DNA of 64,000 bases. Origin: an uncultured Prevotellaceae bacterium. GTDB taxonomy: Bacteria; Bacteroidota; Bacteroidia; Bacteroidales; Bacteroidaceae. The notes under the pieces were generated by a model. It worked only from the letters and a program-made list of their open reading frames with translations. It searched no databases and was not told where the DNA came from. Position 1 is the stretch's first letter, and each line of letters begins with the position of its first letter. The position numbers were made by a program, and so were the translations under genes. Location: assembly GCA_947165505.1 (NCBI GenBank), contig CAMVAT010000012.1:24129-88128 (forward strand), given 5' to 3'. Below, one piece after another: positions 1-9,348 of the stretch.

Positions 1-1732
1 CTTTCTCAAAGTCGGAGTCGTTTTTACTTTCACTGCTATACACACCTGAAATGGTTCTAATTACTGCTTTATATCTGCCCACGATTTCCTCGCAAGCATC
101 GGAAATCTCGCCAAGCGTGCAGCGCAGTTGTGCAGCTTTGACAGCGAGAGCCAAGAGGTTCTTGTCTGATTTCTTACCTTCGCTAAACTCACGCACACAC
201 TCCGTGATCTCTTTCAATGCAGCCTGACAAGCAGCCTCGTCGCGGGCGCTACGCACCTGTGCGAGGCTCTCTTCCTGCTGTTTGCGCACGGCCGTGTTGT
301 CAACCTCAAGGATGTCGATAGGATCCTCATGGTCCAGACGGTATTTGTTAGTGCCTACGATCGTCTGTACCCCCGAGTCGATACGCGCCTGCGTGCGGGC
401 GGCAGCCTCTTCGATACGCATCTTGGGCAGACCGGTCTCAATGGCTTTGGCCATACCGCCGAGTTTCTCAATCTCTTGGATATGCTCCCAAGCCTTGTGT
501 ACCAACTCATTGGTCAGTGTCTCTACATAGTAAGAACCTGCCCAAGGGTCAATCTGCTTGCAGACCTTCGTCTCGTTCTGAATATAAATCTGTGTGTTAC
601 GGGCGATACGTGCAGAGAAATCGGTAGGCAGAGCGATGGCCTCGTCGAGCGCATTGGTGTGCAACGACTGGGTGTGCCCCAGCACAGCAGCCATAGCCTC
701 GATACAGGTACGTCCGACATTATTAAATGGGTCTTGCTCTGTCAGTGACCATCCGGATGTCTGTGAATGGGTACGCAATGCCAGCGATTTGGGATTGGTA
801 GCGCCAAAACTCTTCACGATCTTAGCCCACAACAGACGTCCGGCACGCATCTTCGCAATCTCCATGAAGTGGTTCATGCCGATGGCCCAGAAGAACGACA
901 GACGAGGAGCGAAAGCATCTACGGGGATGCCTGCATTGACACCCGTGCGCAGATAATCCATACCGTCGGCCAGCGTGTAGGCCAACTCAATGTCTGCGGT
1001 GGCGCCTGCCTCTTGCATGTGGTAGCCGGAGATAGAGATGGAGTTGAACTTCGGCATGTTCTGAGAGGTATATTCAAAGATGTCGGCGATAATCTTCATT
1101 GAGAATGCTGGCGGATAAATATAAGTGTTACGCACCATAAACTCTTTGAGGATATCGTTTTGGATGGTTCCAGCCATTTCCTCGAGTTTAGCGCCTTGCT
1201 CCAAACCTGCCACGATGTAAAAAGCAAGGATAGGCAGCACGGCACCGTTCATGGTCATTGACACCGACATCTTGTTGAGAGGAATGCCAGCGAACAGCAC
1301 TTTCATGTTCTCCTCATTGCAGATAGACACACCAGCCTTACCTACATCGCCTACCACACGGGCATTGTCAGGGTCATAACCGCGGTGGGTGGGAAGGTCA
1401 AAAGCCACCGACAGACCTTTCTGGCCAGAGGCCAGGTTTCGGCGGTAGAAAGCATTCGACTCCTCGGCGGTGGAGAAGCCAGCGTACTGGCGGATGGTCC
1501 AGGGACGGAAAGGATACATCATGGAATACGGGCCGCGGAGGTATGGGGGAATACCTGCGGTATAGTCGAGATGCTCCATCCCTTCCAAGTCTTCCTTGGT
1601 ATATACAGGACGAACCTCAATATGTTCGGGAGTTTTCCAATTAGGCTTGATACCGTTAGCCTCAATCCATTCAGTGCCGTTAACGGGATGAATCCCGGCA
1701 TATATGTCAATATCTTTAAAATTCTTTCTCAT
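1..1732 (-). CDS. mutB: Methylmalonyl-CoA mutase large (catalytic) subunit, C-terminus cut by window edge
   Basis: Adenosylcobalamin-dependent interconversion of succinyl-CoA and (R)-methylmalonyl-CoA in the cytoplasm, a step of the succinate-propionate pathway. The reverse-strand frame opens at an ATG at 1732 and stays open to the window edge, giving 577 residues. Family members are about 715 long, so the C-terminal cobalamin-binding domain with its DxHxxG motif lies outside. Conserved mutase stretches can be read, including [20 protein letters not shown] near residue 80, [20 protein letters not shown] near residue 120, and [20 protein letters not shown] near the cut end. It starts 24 bases after mutA stops on the same strand, as expected for the heterodimer operon. 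The identification is very secure; only the missing end is unknown. Confidence 0.96.
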   Translation of the reverse strand, partial: MRKNFKDIDIYAGIHPVNGTEWIEANGIKPNWKTPEHIEVRPVYTKEDLEGMEHLDYTAGIPPYLRGPYSMMYPFRPWTIRQYAGFSTAEESNAFYRRNLASGQKGLSVAFDLPTHRGYDPDNARVVGDVGKAGVSICNEENMKVLFAGIPLNKMSVSMTMNGAVLPILAFYIVAGLEQGAKLEEMAGTIQNDILKEFMVRNTYIYPPAFSMKIIADIFEYTSQNMPKFNSISISGYHMQEAGATADIELAYTLADGMDYLRTGVNAGIPVDAFAPRLSFFWAIGMNHFMEIAKMRAGRLLWAKIVKSFGATNPKSLALRTHSQTSGWSLTEQDPFNNVGRTCIEAMAAVLGHTQSLHTNALDEAIALPTDFSARIARNTQIYIQNETKVCKQIDPWAGSYYVETLTNELVHKAWEHIQEIEKLGGMAKAIETGLPKMRIEEAAARTQARIDSGVQTIVGTNKYRLDHEDPIDILEVDNTAVRKQQEESLAQVRSARDEAACQAALKEITECVREFSEGKKSDKNLLALAVKAAQLRCTLGEISDACEEIVGRYKAVIRTISGVYSSESKNDSDFEK

Positions 1733-1756
1733 GACTGTGATTTGTTACTGACGACA

Positions 1757-3607
1757 TTAAATACCTAATTTCTGATTATATTCCTTAAGCGTTTCAAGAA
1801 CATTGCAACGTACGTGGACAAAATTCTCTATACCTGCAGCCTTCAAATCTTCCATGCAAGCAGGTGCACCAGCCACGACAAACATGGCACGGCCATTAAG
1901 ATATTTGAATGCGGGAATGGCATATTCTGCATATTCATCGTCACTTGAACAAATGACAACGATGTCGGCTCCAGCCTCCAATGCCGCGTCAACACCTTCC
2001 TCTACGGTCTTGAAACCTAAATTGTCTATCACCTTATATCCTGCACACGCCAGGAAATTGCACGAGAACTGCGCGCGTGCCTGCCTCATGGCCAGATTGC
2101 CTATGGTAAGCATAAATGCCACAGGTGTCTTCGCGTTTTCTGTGTGGATGCGCAAATCCTCGAAGTCGGCTGCCAGACGGGTGCTCTCAATCGCTTTGAA
2201 AGCGGTGTCCTCGCTTTGGCCACAGCCGCAGTTGGCACCTAAGGCGCGTTTGCCGTCAGATTTCTCTGTGAAGTTGGGGAATTGGTTGGTTCCCAACAGG
2301 AATTCTTTGCGTTTGGCTGCATCGCCATGTCGCTTCACATTGGTGGCGTTGATGTCTTCCTGCACGGTACCTGCTTTCACTGCGGCCAGGAAACCACCTT
2401 CCTCTTCCACCTTCAGGAAAATCTTCCATCCCTCTTGAGCCAGACTGTCTGTCAGATGCTCAATATAGTAAGAGCCGGCTCCCGGGTCAACGATTTGTCC
2501 GAAATGACTCTCTTCCTTCAGCAGCAACTGCTGGTTGCGTGCGATCCGCTCAGAGAAGTCTGTCGGCTCTTCGTATGGAGCGTCAAATGGAGTGACGACC
2601 ATCGAGTGAACGCCAGCCAAGGCAGCACTCATCGCTTCGGTCTGGCTGCGCAAGAGATTGACATAGCTGTCGAAGATGGTCTGGTTGTATCTCGACGTGG
2701 TGGCGTTGACAATCATTTTGCATGAATTATCATCTTTTGGCTCATATTGTTTGACAATCTGCGCCCAAAGCAGACGTGCGGCACGGAATTTAGCCAATTC
2801 CATGAAATAGTTTTCCGACACGCCCATATTAAACTTGATTTTAGTGGCAGCCAGATCTACGTCAACACCAGCCTCTGTCAGCTGCTGCAAATATTCATTT
2901 CCCCATGCGAGGGCATATCCCAGTTCCTGTACGATATACGCACCGGCATTATTCAGCGCTTCAGAGTTGATGGTGATACATCTGAATGACGGATAGTCCT
3001 TCAGTACCTTGATCAATTCAGGTGCTACGGCAAGCAGGCCGGAGGCATCCTTCCCCTTCATCACCATTTTCTCAATGGGGTCGAAGTCGATAGAGCCAAC
3101 GACTTTTTCCTTGTCATATCCTTTTTCCTCGAAATAGGCCACAAGAATCTCTGCCAATTCTACGGAATGCCTCTTGCACGTATTGAAGTTCACCTCGATG
3201 ACATCACAATAGATGTTATCAAGAAGTGTACGTACAAACTCGGCACTTACCTTGTCGCCGGGAATCGTAAATCCCAGAGAGTCGATGCCCCTGTTGAGAA
3301 TGTCAAGAGCTTTTTTGTTTGCCTCTGCCGCATCGGATGCAAAGATGTTTTGTCTGACATACCAGATGTTGTTGTCTTTGTGATTTCCTCTCACGAACGG
3401 GAATTCACCTGGAAGAGCATCCGGGGTCTTCAGCTTCAATACATCCTCGCGCCGATAAAACGGCTGCACATTAAAACCTTCGTTTGTTCTCCAAACAAGT
3501 TTCTTATTAAAGTCTGCACCTTTCAGATCGACTTGAATCTTATCAAGCCATTCTTGAGTGGTCGGTGCAGGAAACTCACTGAAGAGTTTTTCCTTGTTGT
3601 TTGACAT
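1757..3607 (-). CDS. mutA: Methylmalonyl-CoA mutase small subunit
   Basis: Non-catalytic partner of MutB in the alpha-beta mutase. The protein is 616 residues, beginning MSNNKEKLFSEFPAPTTQEW. A longer in-frame ATG exists at 3676 but adds 23 hydrophobic residues unlike the family, so I chose 3607. The N-terminal two thirds is the mutase TIM-barrel. The C-terminal 130 residues keep a cobalamin-binding-like fold (KVIDNLGFKTVEEG, ADIVVICSSDDEYAEYAIPA) but lack the DxHxxG cobalamin ligand motif, as is normal for the small subunit. It is first in the mutA-mutB operon and divergent from the carrier gene at 3858. A -7 element for it is at 3696-3703. Confidence 0.95.
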   Translation of the reverse strand: MSNNKEKLFSEFPAPTTQEWLDKIQVDLKGADFNKKLVWRTNEGFNVQPFYRREDVLKLKTPDALPGEFPFVRGNHKDNNIWYVRQNIFASDAAEANKKALDILNRGIDSLGFTIPGDKVSAEFVRTLLDNIYCDVIEVNFNTCKRHSVELAEILVAYFEEKGYDKEKVVGSIDFDPIEKMVMKGKDASGLLAVAPELIKVLKDYPSFRCITINSEALNNAGAYIVQELGYALAWGNEYLQQLTEAGVDVDLAATKIKFNMGVSENYFMELAKFRAARLLWAQIVKQYEPKDDNSCKMIVNATTSRYNQTIFDSYVNLLRSQTEAMSAALAGVHSMVVTPFDAPYEEPTDFSERIARNQQLLLKEESHFGQIVDPGAGSYYIEHLTDSLAQEGWKIFLKVEEEGGFLAAVKAGTVQEDINATNVKRHGDAAKRKEFLLGTNQFPNFTEKSDGKRALGANCGCGQSEDTAFKAIESTRLAADFEDLRIHTENAKTPVAFMLTIGNLAMRQARAQFSCNFLACAGYKVIDNLGFKTVEEGVDAALEAGADIVVICSSDDEYAEYAIPAFKYLNGRAMFVVAGAPACMEDLKAAGIENFVHVRCNVLETLKEYNQKLGI

Positions 3608-3695
3608 AGTGTTATTATATAAGTATTTAAATATGTATTTGCCAAAGAAGGCAATTGACATCAGAATGATACGCAACTGAGGTCATTTGAACGTG

Positions 3696-3703
3696 CAAAA
3701 ATA
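3696..3703 (-). promoter_or_regulatory. Bacteroidetes-type -7 element for mutA-mutB
   Basis: Reverse strand reads TATTTTTG, matching TAnnTTTG, about 88 bases before the mutA start codon. I found no convincing TTTG at the expected upstream spacing. The 250-base divergent region 3608-3857 otherwise holds only AT-rich sequence and the opposing promoter. Confidence 0.5.
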
Positions 3704-3829
3704 GTGTTTTTTCCTGACATTTGAAAATAATTGAGAATAAAATATTCTTAAAACGTAAAAAAAACAAAAACTTTATGCTCATATCAAAAAAAAAGTGGGC
3801 AAAAATTAGTCTATGCGCACATTTTTGAG

Positions 3830-3837
3830 TAATTTTG
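3830..3837 (+). promoter_or_regulatory. -7 element for the carrier/decarboxylase operon
   Basis: TAATTTTG followed by CA, a canonical Bacteroidetes -7 box, ending 20 bases before the ATG at 3858. The -33 region is AT-rich without a clear TTTG. Confidence 0.65.
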
Positions 3838-3857
3838 CAACCAATTTTTAGTAATAC

Positions 3858-5546
3858 ATGGACTGGTTTTACGATCTTTTTACAAACACGAACTCTATAG
3901 CGCATATAGCCATGCTTTATGCGATCGTGATAGCGATAGGGGTATATTTAGGAAAAATCAAAGTGGCAGGCATTTCGCTGGGTGTCACTTTCGTCTTGTT
4001 TGCCGGTATCGTTGCCGGGCACTTCCATTTTACAGCACCTATCGACATCCTGAATTTCATACAAGACTTTGGTCTCATCTTGTTTGTCTTTATGATAGGA
4101 CTGCAGGTGGGTCCGGGCTTTTTTGAGAGTTTTAAGAAAGGCGGTGTCTCGCTCAACCTGGTAGCGACGGGTGTGATCTTGTTGAACATAGGCATCATGT
4201 TTGCCTGTTATTTCCTGTTCTTCGACACCTCCGACCAGCACGCTCTCCCCATGATGGTGGGTACCCTCTATGGGGCTGTCACCAATACGCCGGGTCTGGG
4301 TGCTGCATCTGAAGCGCTCAATGCTGTCTTCCCCGTGGATACGCCGCAGATTGCCTCTGGCTATGCGTGTGCCTATCCTCTGGGCGTGGTGGGCATCATC
4401 CTTGCCACTGTGGCCGTGAGATATATATGTAAGGTGAATTTGAATGACGAAGAGCGCCAACTTCAAGAAGAAGAGGCCGCCAACCCCCATGCCAAGCCTC
4501 GTAAGATGCACATACGCGTGTCTAACTCTTACTTGGCTGGGCGTACATTGATGCAGATCAGTGACTTCCTGAACAGAGATTTTGTCTGCTCTCGCATTTT
4601 GCACGAGGGGCAGGTGTCGATACCCAACCGCAATACGATTTTCGAATTGGGCGACGAATTGCTGATTGTATGCGCCGAAGCTGATGCCGAACCCATCAAG
4701 GCGTTTATCGGCCCCGAAATCGATGCCGACTGGAATGTGGAGTTGGAGGCTCAGCCCATGGTATCGAGGCGTATCGTCGTGACGCGCCCCTCTATGAACG
4801 GAAAGACGCTGGGCAAGATGCATTTCTCGAGTGTATATGGTGTCAATGTCACACGCATCACCCGTCAAGGAATGGATATCTTCGCAGGCAGGAATCACCA
4901 TTTCCATATCGGCGACAGGATCATGGTCGTAGGCCCGAAAGATAACGTGGACCGTGTGGCTGAAATCATGGGCAATTCGGTGCGCCGACTCGATGCGCCA
5001 AACATTGCCACTATATTTATAGGTATCATGCTGGGTATCATCTTCGGTTCCCTACCCTTTGCCATCCCCGGCATGCCCGTGCCCTTGAAATTAGGTATTG
5101 CCGGCGGTCCGTTGATCATAGCCATTCTGATCGGGCGTTTCGGCTATCGGGTGAAATTGGTGACTTACACCACGACGAGTGCAAACATGATGCTCCGCGA
5201 AATCGGTTTGGTGCTTTTCCTGGCAAGTGTAGGCATTAAAGCCGGAGCTGACTTCTGGGATACCGTGGTTGCCGGCGACGGGCTTAAATACGTATATACG
5301 GGTTTCCTGATCACTGTCCTACCCATTCTCATCATGGGAACGGTGGCCCGTAAGAAATACCACTTCAATTATTTCACCATCATGGGCATGCTGGCAGGTT
5401 CATATACCGATCCGCCCGCTCTGGCTTACGCCAATCAGAGCTGCAGCAAGGAGGCCCCTGCCATTGGCTATTCGACCGTCTATCCATTGAGCATGTTCTT
5501 GAGGATATTCACAGCGCAAATCATCGTCTTGTTCTTCTGCGCCTGA
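3858..5546 (+). CDS. AspT/YbjL-type (AAE family) membrane carrier with two RCK_C domains
   Basis: A 562-residue inner-membrane carrier of the aspartate:alanine exchanger family (AspT, YidE, YbjL; the corynebacterial succinate exporter SucE belongs here). It has the family layout: five or six N-terminal membrane segments (residues 12-190, with [18 protein letters not shown] and [17 protein letters not shown]), two cytosolic TrkA-C/RCK_C domains (about 215-290 and 305-375), then the second membrane repeat (about 380-562, with [20 protein letters not shown] and [13 protein letters not shown]). Only 46 bases and no terminator separate it from the OadG-like gene, so it probably leads the decarboxylase operon. 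The substrate cannot be read from sequence. Position beside mutAB and the decarboxylase suggests a C4-dicarboxylate such as succinate (inference). Confidence 0.85.
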   Translation: MDWFYDLFTNTNSIAHIAMLYAIVIAIGVYLGKIKVAGISLGVTFVLFAGIVAGHFHFTAPIDILNFIQDFGLILFVFMIGLQVGPGFFESFKKGGVSLNLVATGVILLNIGIMFACYFLFFDTSDQHALPMMVGTLYGAVTNTPGLGAASEALNAVFPVDTPQIASGYACAYPLGVVGIILATVAVRYICKVNLNDEERQLQEEEAANPHAKPRKMHIRVSNSYLAGRTLMQISDFLNRDFVCSRILHEGQVSIPNRNTIFELGDELLIVCAEADAEPIKAFIGPEIDADWNVELEAQPMVSRRIVVTRPSMNGKTLGKMHFSSVYGVNVTRITRQGMDIFAGRNHHFHIGDRIMVVGPKDNVDRVAEIMGNSVRRLDAPNIATIFIGIMLGIIFGSLPFAIPGMPVPLKLGIAGGPLIIAILIGRFGYRVKLVTYTTTSANMMLREIGLVLFLASVGIKAGADFWDTVVAGDGLKYVYTGFLITVLPILIMGTVARKKYHFNYFTIMGMLAGSYTDPPALAYANQSCSKEAPAIGYSTVYPLSMFLRIFTAQIIVLFFCA

Positions 5547-5592
5547 CCTAATTGACATAATAATACACAACAAAATCTAATAAAAACACCTG

Positions 5593-6531
5593 ATGAAAAG
5601 ATTAGCGATCACTTTAGGAGTGATGTTGGCGGTCTGTATCACGATGTGGGGCCAAGGGGCCAAAAACATCAAAATCAATGAGGTACTGACCAAAAACACT
5701 TCAAGCATTCTTGATGAGTATGGTGAGCACAGACCGTGGATTGAGTTGGAGAACATCTCATTCTCTACGTATAATGTGAGAGGGATGTACATCGCCACAG
5801 ACACAGCTGTACTCAACCCGAACTTATCTGCCCCAGAAAGAATCCAAATGATGAGCATGCTGCCCAATGAGGAAAAGCGTACTTTACTCAACGGGCGCCA
5901 GCATTTGATTCTGTACTTAAACAGTAATCCGACCAAGGGAGGCACCCACCTCTCGGCCAGAATCAATCCCGATGAGCGAGTGTGGGTGGCTCTATATGAT
6001 GGCAATGGCATCGACATGATCGACTCTGTCTGGGTGCCAGTGCTGGCTGAAAACGCATCATGGGCAAGAGGGACGAACAGCAACTGGGACTTGAAAGAGG
6101 CTGACAGTGTAACCCCCGGTGCAGAGAACCTGATCGTGCAGACAGAGTCCAAGGTGTCGAGGATTAAGCGTGAAGACCCCCATGGTTTTGGTATCACATT
6201 ACTTTCGATGGGTATCGTGTTCTCGTGTCTGGCTCTTCTGTGCATCTTCTTCACCATCTTCGGTATATACATGCGCCATAAGCAAGACTTAAAGAACGCA
6301 GTAGAAAAGCAACCTCTGAAATCAGTTGCCAAGGTGGGTGAAGAGGTGGCAGACATAGGCCACAAGACCAATGTGATATTAAAAGATGGATTGTCGTCTA
6401 AGGGTATTGACAAGGAGATTTACATGGCCGTGATAGCCATGGCTTTGAAACAGTATCAAGACGATGTGCATGATGTAGAGAGCGGAATCATCACCATCAC
6501 GCCTAAATCAACCAAATGGACCAGAGTGTAA
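5593..6531 (+). CDS. OadG-family decarboxylase gamma-like subunit with N-terminal lamin-tail-like domain
   Basis: Predicted small membrane subunit of a Na+-translocating oxaloacetate/methylmalonyl-CoA decarboxylase. At 312 residues it is much longer than a classical OadG (about 80-100). Residues 1-21 look like a signal peptide (MKRLAITLGVMLAVCITMWG). Residues 25-165 resemble a lamin-tail domain (IKINEVLTKNTS, then RPWIELENIS, ending in the typical TPGAEN). The OadG-like part is the membrane helix at about 197-228 (HGFGITLLSMGIVFSCLALL) followed by a charged tail. The biotin carrier follows after 33 bases. The extra domain would sit in the periplasm; its purpose is unknown. OadG assignment rests on the helix and on context. 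Confidence 0.75.
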   Translation: MKRLAITLGVMLAVCITMWGQGAKNIKINEVLTKNTSSILDEYGEHRPWIELENISFSTYNVRGMYIATDTAVLNPNLSAPERIQMMSMLPNEEKRTLLNGRQHLILYLNSNPTKGGTHLSARINPDERVWVALYDGNGIDMIDSVWVPVLAENASWARGTNSNWDLKEADSVTPGAENLIVQTESKVSRIKREDPHGFGITLLSMGIVFSCLALLCIFFTIFGIYMRHKQDLKNAVEKQPLKSVAKVGEEVADIGHKTNVILKDGLSSKGIDKEIYMAVIAMALKQYQDDVHDVESGIITITPKSTKWTRV

Positions 6532-6564
6532 CCTTTTAGAAAACCGATAATCACATATAAAAAT

Positions 6565-7020
6565 ATGAGCAAATATCAATATACCGTCAAAGGCATCGAC
6601 TATGATGTTGAGATAGAAGAGGTGGAAGGCAACGTGGCACAAGTGAAAGTCAACGGACAGCCTTTCGAAGTCGTTATGAAGCAACCCATCAAGGCAGCGT
6701 CAAAAACTCATGCGAAGCCGCATGTTGAACATGTCGCCCCACAACCTGCAGCCGCTCCGGCACCCGCAGCGCCAAAGGCTGCTGCACCGGCAGTGGCAGC
6801 TGGCGCTGGCGCAAAGGTGGTAGCTCCCCTGCCTGGTACCATCACCGATGTTGTCGTCAAGGTGGGTGATACAGTGAAGGCAGGCGACACCGTCATCATC
6901 CTCGAAGCGATGAAAATGCAAAACAACATAGAAGCCGACCAGGCTGGTACGGTCACTTCTGTATTGGTCAATCGTGGCGACACCGTCATGGAAGGTGCAG
7001 CCCTCGTAACAATAGGATAG
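6565..7020 (+). CDS. Biotin carboxyl carrier subunit of a Na+-pumping decarboxylase
   Basis: A 151-residue biotinyl carrier. The N-terminal 35 residues (YTVKGIDYDVEIEEVEGNVA) resemble the segment that associates with the carboxyltransferase. A flexible Ala/Pro linker spans about 55-85. The C-terminal biotinyl domain has the biotinylation motif EAMKM with the modified lysine at K117. It carries CO2 from the carboxyltransferase to the membrane beta subunit. It lies between the OadG-like gene and oadB, with only 4 bases to the latter. It could serve methylmalonyl-CoA or oxaloacetate decarboxylase; adjacency to mutAB favours methylmalonyl-CoA. No carboxyltransferase alpha subunit is in this window. 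Confidence 0.9.
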   Translation: MSKYQYTVKGIDYDVEIEEVEGNVAQVKVNGQPFEVVMKQPIKAASKTHAKPHVEHVAPQPAAAPAPAAPKAAAPAVAAGAGAKVVAPLPGTITDVVVKVGDTVKAGDTVIILEAMKMQNNIEADQAGTVTSVLVNRGDTVMEGAALVTIG

Positions 7021-7024
7021 GATT

Positions 7025-8182
7025 ATGGGATTCAAAGAGTTTATTGTCAGTAATTTTAATGACTTCCTGACCTATACAGGATTTGCCAATGCTACGGTCG
7101 AGAATCTGATTATGATTGTGGTGGGAGCCATTTTCATCTGGCTTGCCATCAAAAAAGATTTTGAACCCTTGCTGTTGGTCCCCATTGGTCTGGGTATTAT
7201 ATTGGGCAACATTCCATTCAAATGGGATGCAGGATTGGAAATCGGTCTTTATGAGGACAATTCGGTATTGAATATCTTCTATCAAGGTGTCAAGCAGGGA
7301 TGGTATCCGCCGCTTGTCTTCTTAGGCATTGGCGCTATGACCGACTTCTCAGCGTTGATTAGCAACCCAAAACTGATTTTGATAGGTGCTGCGGCACAGT
7401 TTGGTATCTTCGGCGCTTATATGGTGGCCCTCGCATTAGGGTTTGAGCCGAATCAGGCTGCCGGTATCGCCATTATCGGCGGTGCTGATGGTCCTACTGC
7501 CATTTTCTTGTCGTCGAAACTCAGTCCCAACCTGATGGGTGCCATTGCTGTTTGTGCTTACTCATACATGGCGTTGGTACCTGTCATACAGCCGCCGTTG
7601 ATGCGCTTGCTCACCACCAAGAAGGAGCGTGTCATCCACATGAAACCCGCACGTCAGGTGAGCCAGACCGAGCGTATCTTATTCCCAATCATTGGACTGC
7701 TGCTTACTACGTTTATCGTACCTTCAGGTTTGCCCCTCCTGGGTATGTTGTTCTTAGGCAACTTGTTGAAAGAAAGTGGTAAGACCACTCGCCTGGCCAA
7801 GACTGCCGGATCGGCTTTGAACGATGTGGTCGTTGTGCTCTTAGGACTTACGGTCGGCTGTTCTACTCAGGCGAGCGAGTTCCTCACGCTGAACACCATC
7901 AAGATTTTTGTCCTGGGTGCTATGGCATTTATCGTGGCAAGTGCCAGTGGTATCTTGTTTGTCAAGCTGATGAATCTATTCTTGTCGAAAGATAAAAAGA
8001 TCAACCCCCTCATTGGTAATGCCGGTGTGAGTGCCGTGCCTATGAGCGCCAGAATCTCTAACAACCTCGGACTGGAATACGACCGTCACAATTTCTTGTT
8101 GATGCACGCCATGGGTCCGAATGTGGCAGGTGTCATCGGGTCGGCTGTGGCTGCAGGTACCCTGTTGGGATTCTTCTCCTGA
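7025..8182 (+). CDS. oadB: Na+-translocating decarboxylase beta subunit (OadB/MmdB)
   Basis: A 385-residue polytopic membrane protein that decarboxylates carboxybiotin and exports Na+. Family landmarks are readable: PPLVFLGIGAMTDFSALISN near residue 97, the NxxxxxGIAIIGGADGPTAIF region near 150-165 with the functional Asp, and NAGVSAVPMSARISNNLG followed by MHAMGPNVAGVIGSAVAAG at the C-terminus. Last gene of the operon, followed by a strong terminator. Whether the enzyme acts on methylmalonyl-CoA or oxaloacetate depends on an alpha subunit encoded elsewhere. Confidence 0.93.
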   Translation: MGFKEFIVSNFNDFLTYTGFANATVENLIMIVVGAIFIWLAIKKDFEPLLLVPIGLGIILGNIPFKWDAGLEIGLYEDNSVLNIFYQGVKQGWYPPLVFLGIGAMTDFSALISNPKLILIGAAAQFGIFGAYMVALALGFEPNQAAGIAIIGGADGPTAIFLSSKLSPNLMGAIAVCAYSYMALVPVIQPPLMRLLTTKKERVIHMKPARQVSQTERILFPIIGLLLTTFIVPSGLPLLGMLFLGNLLKESGKTTRLAKTAGSALNDVVVVLLGLTVGCSTQASEFLTLNTIKIFVLGAMAFIVASASGILFVKLMNLFLSKDKKINPLIGNAGVSAVPMSARISNNLGLEYDRHNFLLMHAMGPNVAGVIGSAVAAGTLLGFFS

Positions 8183-8211
8183 TTTTTGTCACACAACAAT
8201 AGCATGTAGAC

Positions 8212-8244
8212 AAGCAAGGCTTTTGGCCTTGCTTATCTCTTTTT
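8212..8244 (+). terminator. Rho-independent terminator after oadB
   Basis: Perfect 9-bp stem AAGCAAGGC / GCCTTGCTT (8212-8220 with 8226-8234), loop TTTTG, followed by a T-run ending at 8245. Confidence 0.9.
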
Positions 8245-8246
8245 TA

Positions 8247-8347
8247 GCATCACTTTAATGCCTATGTGGAAATGGCGAAGATTCAACTGATTAGAAAGCT
8301 GATGCCGTTCAAACACTTCAAGTAATTGTTAAAGTGATGCGTTTTTT
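8247..8347 (+). repeat. Perfect 12-bp inverted repeat with 70-base spacer and T-run, possible small structured RNA
   Basis: GCATCACTTTAA at 8247-8258 is the exact reverse complement of TTAAAGTGATGC at 8329-8340, and the second arm runs into GTTTTTT. The element sits between the oadB terminator and the promoter of the next gene. It could be a long hairpin ending in its own terminator, a small RNA or a protein-binding site. I saw no -7 box directly ahead of it. Confidence 0.5.
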
Positions 8348-8359
8348 GGCCTCAAAAAA

Positions 8360-8391
8360 TTTGTCCGTATAAGAAAAAAAGAGTAATTTTG
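8360..8391 (+). promoter_or_regulatory. Bacteroidetes promoter for the HU-CCDC81/SPOR gene, start codon at the transcription start
   Basis: TTTG at 8360-8363, a 20-base spacer, then TAATTTTG at 8384-8391. The ATG follows after only 4 bases, so the predicted transcript is leaderless or nearly so. Confidence 0.8.
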
Positions 8392-8395
8392 CAAC

Positions 8396-9346
8396 ATGAT
8401 GCAATTAGAAAAACATATCGAAGTATTATTGCTGACTCATGACTGTGTCATCGTGCCAGGATTAGGTGGATTTGTAGCTCACCACGTCGCCTCTCGCTAT
8501 GACGACCGCGACCATTCCTTCGTTCCCCCAACACGTACGCTGGGTTTCAACCCCCAGCTCGTCATCAACGATTCTCTGTTGGCGCAGTCATACATCGACA
8601 CTTACGACATCGGCTATCCTGAAGCGATGCAGCGAATAGAGACAGAGGTCAATGAACTGAAAAGACATTTGTCAGAGACTGGTGAATACGAATTTCACGG
8701 ATTGGGTAAGCTGACGTTCAACGAAGAGGGTCATCAAGTGTTTGAGCCCTATTATTCAGGGATTTTGTCGCCCAATCTGTATGGCCTTGGACTTTTGGAG
8801 TTTGAGCGCATATCCACTCCTATATTCCAATTGACCAATGCCTCACAGCATCTGACCTCTTCCTCGGAGCGTGTCGTCACTATCAAAGTGAAAACATTGC
8901 GAAAGATTGCAGTGGCAGCAGTTGCTATCTTCGGCTTTTTCTTATTTGCCAACCCCTTCGCTCCCACCCAGCAGGAAGCGTCGCGAGCAGAAGCCACGTT
9001 CATGGGCGGATGGTTCAATTCTTCTTCTAAGCAAAAAGATTACGACATCAGCAGCAAGACACCAGCTATCAGCACCCCGGCAGCGAAGGCGCCTCAAGCA
9101 GAAATGCAGGCTGCACCGTCAGAGGACTATCAAATCGTGTTGGCTTGTAAGCTGCCGAAAGCGAATGCGCTGATGATTGTCGAAGACTTAAGCTCAGAAG
9201 GCCTGATAGCCGATATCGTTGAAGAAAACGGCGACGTGAAAGTGCTTTATGGACATTATGCCTCACGTGCAGAAGCTTATCAAGAGATGAAGCAGCTGTC
9301 TGGCCATAAGTATTTCAATTCTGCCTGGATTCTCAAATCCAAGTAA
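8396..9346 (+). CDS. HU-CCDC81/SPOR-family membrane protein
   Basis: A 316-residue protein. Residues 1-135 match the bacterial HU-CCDC81 domains: MMQLEKHIEVLLLTHDCVIV, then PGLGGFVAHHV, later FHGLGKLTFNEEG. One membrane helix lies at about 168-190 (KIAVAAVAIFGFFLFANPF). After an Ala/Pro/Ser linker, the last 75 residues form a SPOR domain (YQIVLACKLPKANALMIVED to FNSAWILKSK). SPOR domains bind glycan strands stripped of stem peptides at division septa. The layout therefore puts an HU-like module in the cytoplasm and a peptidoglycan sensor in the periplasm, and a division or envelope role is inferred. Met-Met at the start leaves the exact first residue open by one codon. The FHA gene starts 2 bases after the stop codon. 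Confidence 0.85.
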   Translation: MMQLEKHIEVLLLTHDCVIVPGLGGFVAHHVASRYDDRDHSFVPPTRTLGFNPQLVINDSLLAQSYIDTYDIGYPEAMQRIETEVNELKRHLSETGEYEFHGLGKLTFNEEGHQVFEPYYSGILSPNLYGLGLLEFERISTPIFQLTNASQHLTSSSERVVTIKVKTLRKIAVAAVAIFGFFLFANPFAPTQQEASRAEATFMGGWFNSSSKQKDYDISSKTPAISTPAAKAPQAEMQAAPSEDYQIVLACKLPKANALMIVEDLSSEGLIADIVEENGDVKVLYGHYASRAEAYQEMKQLSGHKYFNSAWILKSK

Positions 9347-9348
9347 AC

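Noticed and set aside
3948..4907. 319-codon antisense frame opposite the AspT-like carrier
   Set aside because: His/Gln-rich composition without any recognisable domain, and fully overlaid by a well-supported membrane carrier.
5577..6413. 278-codon antisense frame opposite the OadG-like gene
   Set aside because: No family resemblance and no promoter; codon pattern follows the plus-strand gene.
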